A DNA stretch of 27,322 nt from the NCBI GenBank assembly GCA_964558455.1, contig CAZLEE010000041.1, positions 1-27,322 of the forward strand. The letters are read 5' to 3'. Positions 23,476 to 27,322 of this stretch are shown one piece after another. The notes below the pieces were generated by a model. That model was not told the DNA's origin, made no database searches, and saw only the letters and a list, made by a program, of their open reading frames with translations. Numbering within the stretch: the first letter of the stretch is position 1; each line of letters starts with the position of its first letter. The translations under genes were made by a program, and so were the position numbers. Source of the DNA: DASRLE01 sp964558455. GTDB taxonomy: Bacteria > Verrucomicrobiota > Verrucomicrobiia > Limisphaerales > Palsa-1400.

Positions 23476-24020
23476 TCCCTTCCTCCCGCCGCCAGCCAGC
23501 GTTTCAATTTCCTGCGCGCTGTGAACACGCGCCACGAAATGGTCGTTTCCGAACAGTTCATGACCGCGGCCGCCTCGGCATGATTCAAGCCGTCGTGCAT
23601 TGTCAACATAATCGCGGCGCGCTGCCTGGCCGGCAGTCTCAATAACGCCGCCTGCACCGGTCCGCTCCAATCCTGGTCCTTCCCGGGGTCTTCCTCCGCC
23701 GCCGGATGCGCGCCGTCCGATTTCGCCCATTCCGCCGTCGCCGCCGTCCGGCGCGTCTCCTGCCGGCGCCAGCTCAGGCAGGCGTTGATGGCGATTCGGT
23801 AAAGCCAGGTGGAAAATTTGCACTCGCCCCGGTAGGAGCCGATCTGGCGGTAGGCGTTGATAAACGTCTCCTGCGCCAGGTCTTCGGCGTCGGCCACCGA
23901 CCCTGTCATCCGATATGTCAGCGAATGAATCATGCGTTGATGCTCGCACACGAGATCCGCGAAAGCCGCCTGGTCGCCCCTTTGACTTCGGGCAACCAAG
24001 GATTCGTCCTGATCACACAT
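23472..24020 (-). CDS. RNA polymerase ECF-type sigma factor
   Basis: ATG at 24020 is chosen because AAAGGA lies eight bases upstream and residues further upstream in the frame look non-coding. The 182-residue protein has a sigma2 region (FADLVCEHQRMIHSLTYRM, DAEDLAQETFINAYRQI, FSTWLYRIAINACLSWRR; about 18-90) and a sigma4 region (LLRLPARQRAAIMLTMHDGL and the helix-turn-helix NHAEAAAVMNCSETTISWRV; about 125-178). There is no sigma3. It heads the pseudopilus-like operon, so it may activate this operon, its own promoter or distant genes. The leader contains a perfect 9-8-9 inverted repeat (24054-24079). Confidence 0.9.
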   Translation of the reverse strand: MCDQDESLVARSQRGDQAAFADLVCEHQRMIHSLTYRMTGSVADAEDLAQETFINAYRQIGSYRGECKFSTWLYRIAINACLSWRRQETRRTAATAEWAKSDGAHPAAEEDPGKDQDWSGPVQAALLRLPARQRAAIMLTMHDGLNHAEAAAVMNCSETTISWRVFTARRKLKRWLAAGGRE

Positions 24021-24053
24021 GCCGCATTCCTTTACCTGATACGATGCCGCAGC

Positions 24054-24079
24054 CGGAAAAATCCTTTGATATTTTTCCG
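24054..24079. repeat. perfect inverted repeat in the sigma factor leader
   Basis: CGGAAAAAT (24054-24062) and ATTTTTCCG (24071-24079) flank an eight-base spacer. It lies between the lipoprotein stop and the sigma factor start. Neither strand has a U-tract after the stem, so it is not a standard terminator. It may be an operator or an RNA hairpin in the sigma factor leader. Confidence 0.7.
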
Positions 24080-24120
24080 CATCCCCGCCGGGATTCAATT
24101 TCAGCATGGCATCCATGGGG

Positions 24121-24666
24121 TTAAGGATCGGGGCGGTCCGCCGGTTGGTGGGGAAAAAACAAAATCCAGACGCATCCCCCCACCAGGCTCGCATCCCCTA
24201 TCACCGCCAGCGGCGTCAAGGCCCATTTGGCCGCCAGGGCCTTTTCATCTTTAAAAACCGGCAAGTCGCACGGCCCCAAAACCCAGCCCCGGCGATAAAT
24301 TGTAAACGAGGCATGATTCGCCGGGCAGACCGCATACAAATCCGGCGGCCGCATCGGCCGGGAGAAAAACACCGGAATAGGTGTGCCCGGGCGGGTATTC
24401 GATGGATTGATGAACGCCGGTTTTCCGCCCTTCGACAATTGTTTGAGGTTTGGCTCCACGTAGTAGGCGCAACGACGCAGGTCGCCATTGCGTTCAAACG
24501 CGGCGTCATACTGCGCCAGAATGCCGCGGGGAGTGTCAATCAGCGCAAGGTTGGGAATCGGCGCGGGGGTGACATAAGCGCTTTCATGCCACAACGCCGG
24601 GGTCATGCAGCCGCCGGAGCAGAAGCCGGCAACCACCGTCAAAAAAATCCATACGCGCTTTCTCAT
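24121..24666 (-). CDS. lipoprotein of unknown function with C-terminal hydrophobic segment
   Basis: A 181-residue protein. ATG at 24666 has an excellent AGGAGG four bases upstream. The signal MRKRVWIFLTVVAGFCSGGC ends in a lipobox with the lipidated cysteine at position 20. The mature part has paired cysteines (RRCAYYV, YAVCPANH, GPCDLPVF) that may form disulfides. A second hydrophobic stretch (LTPLAVIGDASLVGGCVWILFF, about 150-171) sits near the C-terminus, a layout seen in small YceK-like outer-membrane lipoproteins. No known family was recognised with confidence. It is 100 bases upstream of the sigma gene on the same strand, and shares its upstream region with the divergent histidine kinase. 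Confidence 0.75.
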   Translation of the reverse strand: MRKRVWIFLTVVAGFCSGGCMTPALWHESAYVTPAPIPNLALIDTPRGILAQYDAAFERNGDLRRCAYYVEPNLKQLSKGGKPAFINPSNTRPGTPIPVFFSRPMRPPDLYAVCPANHASFTIYRRGWVLGPCDLPVFKDEKALAAKWALTPLAVIGDASLVGGCVWILFFPHQPADRPDP

Positions 24667-24941
24667 AAGACCTCCTGGCTGTCGCAGGAGTATCGTCCAT
24701 CCCCCGCCATATTGTCAATCACAAAGTTTGCGTCTGGCGCGGGAGGCATTTTCTTCTCGCAACTTTGTGAAAGTGTGGCAGGGTTGCTTTGTTCAGCCAA
24801 CACGAAGATATCACTTTAACGAAAGTGAGGGGTGCAGCGCGTGAAAGCACTGAAACAACATGGCTTGCCCGACGCATTGTCAGAGCAGACAGTGGGCGGC
24901 CTTGGCGCGCTGACGATGCGGGTTCGCGGAGGTGTTGGAAA
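24667..24941. other. divergent regulatory region between lipoprotein and histidine kinase genes
   Basis: There is no gene in these 275 bases. Dyads of ACTTT/AAAGT type occur at 24762-24774 (ACTTT-GTG-AAAGT) and 24811-24828 (TCACTTT-AACG-AAAGTGA). A longer interrupted inverted repeat joins 24720-24732 with 24758-24769. A weak kinase-side promoter is TTGCTT (24784-24789) with GATATC (24807-24812), which would put the second dyad at the transcription start. Confidence 0.5.
24689..24718 (-). promoter_or_regulatory. candidate sigma70 promoter of the lipoprotein gene
   Basis: On the minus strand a perfect TTGACA (24713-24718) is followed after 18 bases by GATACT (24689-24694). The leader would be short, about 15 bases, and contains AGGAGG. 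An inverted-repeat half-site (24720-24732) adjoins the -35 box. Confidence 0.5.
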
Positions 24942-27322
24942 ATGAATTCCCCGGCCGCCAAGGGGTATGCCGTGCCCCGGATTTTTAATTCAGCGCCGGC
25001 TGCCATCCTGGCGGTTGCCGTCGTGTATGCCGTGGTGGCCAAGGTGAGTTTTTTGGTCACGATCCCTCCCGGCAATGTTTCCCCAATTTTTCCATCCGCG
25101 GGCATAGCCCTTGCCGCCGTGCTGATTCTGGGGCGTCGCGCCCTGGCCGGGGTCTGGCTTGGCTCTTTTGCGGCCAACGGCATCTCTTTTTTTGATGGCA
25201 CGGTGCCGTCTGCCCATGCCGTTTTGCCTGCCTTGCTGGTCGCGTCTTTTATCGGCATTGGCGCCATGACCGGCGCGGGGACGGGCGCATTTCTGGTGCG
25301 GCGTTTCTGCAAGGGTGAATACCCCCTGTATAGCGGATGGAACGTGTTGATGCTGGTTACGGTTGGCGCGCTGTGTTGTTGTGTGATCAGCCCCACGTTC
25401 GGGGTGGCCGGTCTGTCGTTGGGCGGGTATATCCCCTGGGAGCGGTTTGTCCACTCCTGGATCATCTGGTGGGCGGGCGACGCGGCCGGGGCTATTGTGG
25501 CCGCTCCCCTTATTCTGGCGTGGCATCACCCTCATCCTTTTCACAGGAATCTCCGGCGTGTCATGGAAGCGGTTGTGCTGGGGGGGGTGACGCTCCTGCT
25601 TTGTTTTTTTATTTTCTTTCGGAATGTGCCCTTCGCCTACGGTCTCATGCCGCTATTGCTGTGGGCGGCATTTCGTTTCGGCATGCGCGGCGCTTCAACC
25701 GCCGCTGTGGTCATTGCGATTTTCGCAACAATCGGCACCAGTCGTGGTCTTAGTCCATTTGCGAGGGGGACGGTTGATGAATCGCTGCTGTCCTTGCATT
25801 CATTTTTGGATGTGACCCTGGTCTGCGCCCTTTTTCTGGCCGGGATACTGGCCGAGCGCGAGCGGACGGAGGAGATTTTGCGGGAGAGCGAAATTCGCCA
25901 CCGGTTTCTCTTTGAGCACAACCCGATGCCGATGCTCATTTACGAACACGGCACACTGCAAATACTGGCGGTGAACGAGGCTTTCCTCCAACACTACGGC
26001 TACAGTTATGAGGAGGCGCTGGCCATGCTTCTGACCGACCTCTATCCCGAGGAGGAAAAGGCACAAATCACGGCGCTGATTCCGCGCTTGCACGGACGCG
26101 CCAACGTGGGTGAATGGCATCACCGCAAGCGCGACGGTTCATTCATCGTCAGCGTGGATTGTTCGCACGACATGGAGTATAAAGGCCGGACTGCCCGGGT
26201 GGCGGTCATGACCGACATCACCGAACGCAAAGAGGCGGCAGAGGCGTTGCGCCGGCGCGAGGAGCAGTTCCGTCTGATCATGGAGAATCTGGCCGACTTG
26301 GTGGCGGTGCTGGATCTGGATGGCCGCCGTCTCTACAACAGCCCGTCCTATCGGGGGGTTATGGGTGAGCCTGACAAGCTGCTCGGAACGTCTTCCTTTG
26401 AACAGATACATCCGGAAGATCGGGCGCGGGTGCAGGAGGCTTTCCGGGCGACGGTCCGCACGGGCATCGGCCAGCGCATGGAGTACCGCCTGATGGATCA
26501 ATATAATCGGGTGCGGTACATCGAATCGCAGGGCAGCGTGATTCGGGACGCCCAACGGCGGGTGTCCCAGGTGGTGGTGGTGTCCCGCGACGTCACGGGG
26601 CGCAGGGAGGCTGGCCGGGCCTTGCGCGAAAGCGAACAGAAGTACCGCGAGTTGGTGATGTTGGCCAACAGCATCATCCTGCGCTGGTCGCGCGACGGGC
26701 GGATCACTTTCCTGAACGAGTTTGGCCAGCGTTTTTTTGGTTACACGGAAGCCGAGATTTGCGGCCGACATGTGGTCGGCACGATCGTTCCGGAAGGCGG
26801 GAGCGGCGGGCAGAACCTGCCATCGCTGATTGATGCGATTTGCGCGGACCCGGCGGCATTCGAGCAGAACATAAACGAGAACATGCGCCGCAACGGCGAA
26901 CACGTCTGGATTGCCTGGACCAACCGGGTCGTGCTGGACGAGCATGGCCAGGTGGCCGGGATCCTGAGCATTGGAGTGGATATCACGGCGCGCAGGCGGG
27001 TCGAGGAAGAGTTGCGGGCCACCAAGGCCAGCCTGGAAGAGCGTGTTCGCGCGCGCACGACCGAACTGGCTGAAGCCAAAGAGCGCGCCGAGTTGGCAGA
27101 CCGGCTCAAATCCGCGTTTCTGGCCACCATGTCGCACGAGTTGCGCACGCCGTTGAATTCCATCATCGGTTTTACCGGCATCATACTGCAAGGGCTGGCC
27201 GGACCGTTGAACGCCGAACAGACCAAACAACTGGGCATGGTGCAGAGCAGCGCGCGGCATCTGTTGTCGCTCATCAACGACGTGCTGGACATCTCGAAGA
27301 TCGAAGCCGGCCAACTGGAAAT
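24942..27322 (+). CDS. MASE1-PAS-PAS-PAS sensor histidine kinase, 3' end outside the window
   Basis: ATG at 24942 has GGAGG nine bases upstream. The frame stays open for 793 codons and runs off the window edge. The N-terminal part (about 15-303) is a MASE1 integral-membrane sensor domain with several helices and the hallmark FPSAGIALAAVLILGRRALAGV. Three PAS domains follow (about 312-430, 440-560 and 567-690), the first two with typical ends such as VAVMTDITERK and VVVSRDVTGRR. A coiled coil (about 690-725) leads to the HisKA domain with phospho-accepting H732 in MSHELRTPLNSIIGF. The catalytic HATPase domain, and any receiver domain, must lie beyond the edge. The stimulus is unknown. Confidence 0.92.
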   Translation, partial: MNSPAAKGYAVPRIFNSAPAAILAVAVVYAVVAKVSFLVTIPPGNVSPIFPSAGIALAAVLILGRRALAGVWLGSFAANGISFFDGTVPSAHAVLPALLVASFIGIGAMTGAGTGAFLVRRFCKGEYPLYSGWNVLMLVTVGALCCCVISPTFGVAGLSLGGYIPWERFVHSWIIWWAGDAAGAIVAAPLILAWHHPHPFHRNLRRVMEAVVLGGVTLLLCFFIFFRNVPFAYGLMPLLLWAAFRFGMRGASTAAVVIAIFATIGTSRGLSPFARGTVDESLLSLHSFLDVTLVCALFLAGILAERERTEEILRESEIRHRFLFEHNPMPMLIYEHGTLQILAVNEAFLQHYGYSYEEALAMLLTDLYPEEEKAQITALIPRLHGRANVGEWHHRKRDGSFIVSVDCSHDMEYKGRTARVAVMTDITERKEAAEALRRREEQFRLIMENLADLVAVLDLDGRRLYNSPSYRGVMGEPDKLLGTSSFEQIHPEDRARVQEAFRATVRTGIGQRMEYRLMDQYNRVRYIESQGSVIRDAQRRVSQVVVVSRDVTGRREAGRALRESEQKYRELVMLANSIILRWSRDGRITFLNEFGQRFFGYTEAEICGRHVVGTIVPEGGSGGQNLPSLIDAICADPAAFEQNINENMRRNGEHVWIAWTNRVVLDEHGQVAGILSIGVDITARRRVEEELRATKASLEERVRARTTELAEAKERAELADRLKSAFLATMSHELRTPLNSIIGFTGIILQGLAGPLNAEQTKQLGMVQSSARHLLSLINDVLDISKIEAGQLE

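Noticed and set aside
26139..27314. 391-codon minus-strand open frame at the right edge
   Set aside because: It is antisense to the PAS/HisKA kinase, whose motifs are unmistakable on the plus strand.
1..27322. CRISPR arrays, insertion sequences, tRNA or rRNA genes
   Set aside because: No spaced direct repeats, transposase frames or cloverleaf-like sequences were recognised by eye; a tRNA scan was not possible.

Overview
The window reads as a piece of a free-living, GC-rich bacterial chromosome, most likely from the Verrucomicrobiota (Pedosphaera/Limisphaera-like). That placement is an inference from gene content: a large B12-dependent ribonucleotide reductase, a secreted GH2 glycosidase, a lipoprotein sugar isomerase, several type II secretion-like genes outside a full gsp locus, and a Pro/Ala-rich protein with a KETVRINLPPKP-type segment of a style I associate with that phylum. 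No tRNA, rRNA, CRISPR, insertion sequence or phage gene was recognised.

Layout. Positions 259-3384 (minus) hold nrdJ, with a good intrinsic terminator at 201-240. An AT-rich divergent intergenic region (3385-3821) separates it from a plus-strand housekeeping run: grpE, dnaJ, rsmE and a secreted GH2 glycosidase (to 8124). A small secreted protein (minus) faces that run. Next come purA and an HTH-metallo-beta-lactamase fusion (plus), followed by a minus-strand pair, an acetolactate-synthase-type ThDP enzyme and a HI0933-family flavoprotein. A lipoprotein TIM-barrel isomerase and a universal stress protein (plus, 14059-15376) follow.

From 15387 to 24666 everything is on the minus strand. In order of transcription: a lipoprotein (24666); then a tightly coupled operon of ECF sigma factor, one-pass membrane protein (possible anti-sigma), GspE-like ATPase, two different GspF-like platform proteins, two prepilin-like proteins, a mini GspK-like protein and a small membrane protein (24020 to 18408). 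A second transcription unit has its own sigma70-type promoter (18350-18378): a Pro/Ala-rich tail-anchored protein, thioredoxin, a third GspF-like protein and a class V aminotransferase. At the right edge, on the plus strand, a MASE1-PAS-PAS-PAS histidine kinase runs off the window.

The most interesting part is the 18408-24020 operon. It looks like a compact pseudopilus/type II secretion-like machine without secretin or major pseudopilin, headed by its own ECF sigma factor, with seven junctions in the whole minus-strand block that share the four bases ATGA. Other points of note are an intrinsic terminator inside the apparent purA leader, the HTH-MBL fusion, and dyad symmetry in the shared region between the lipoprotein and the histidine kinase.
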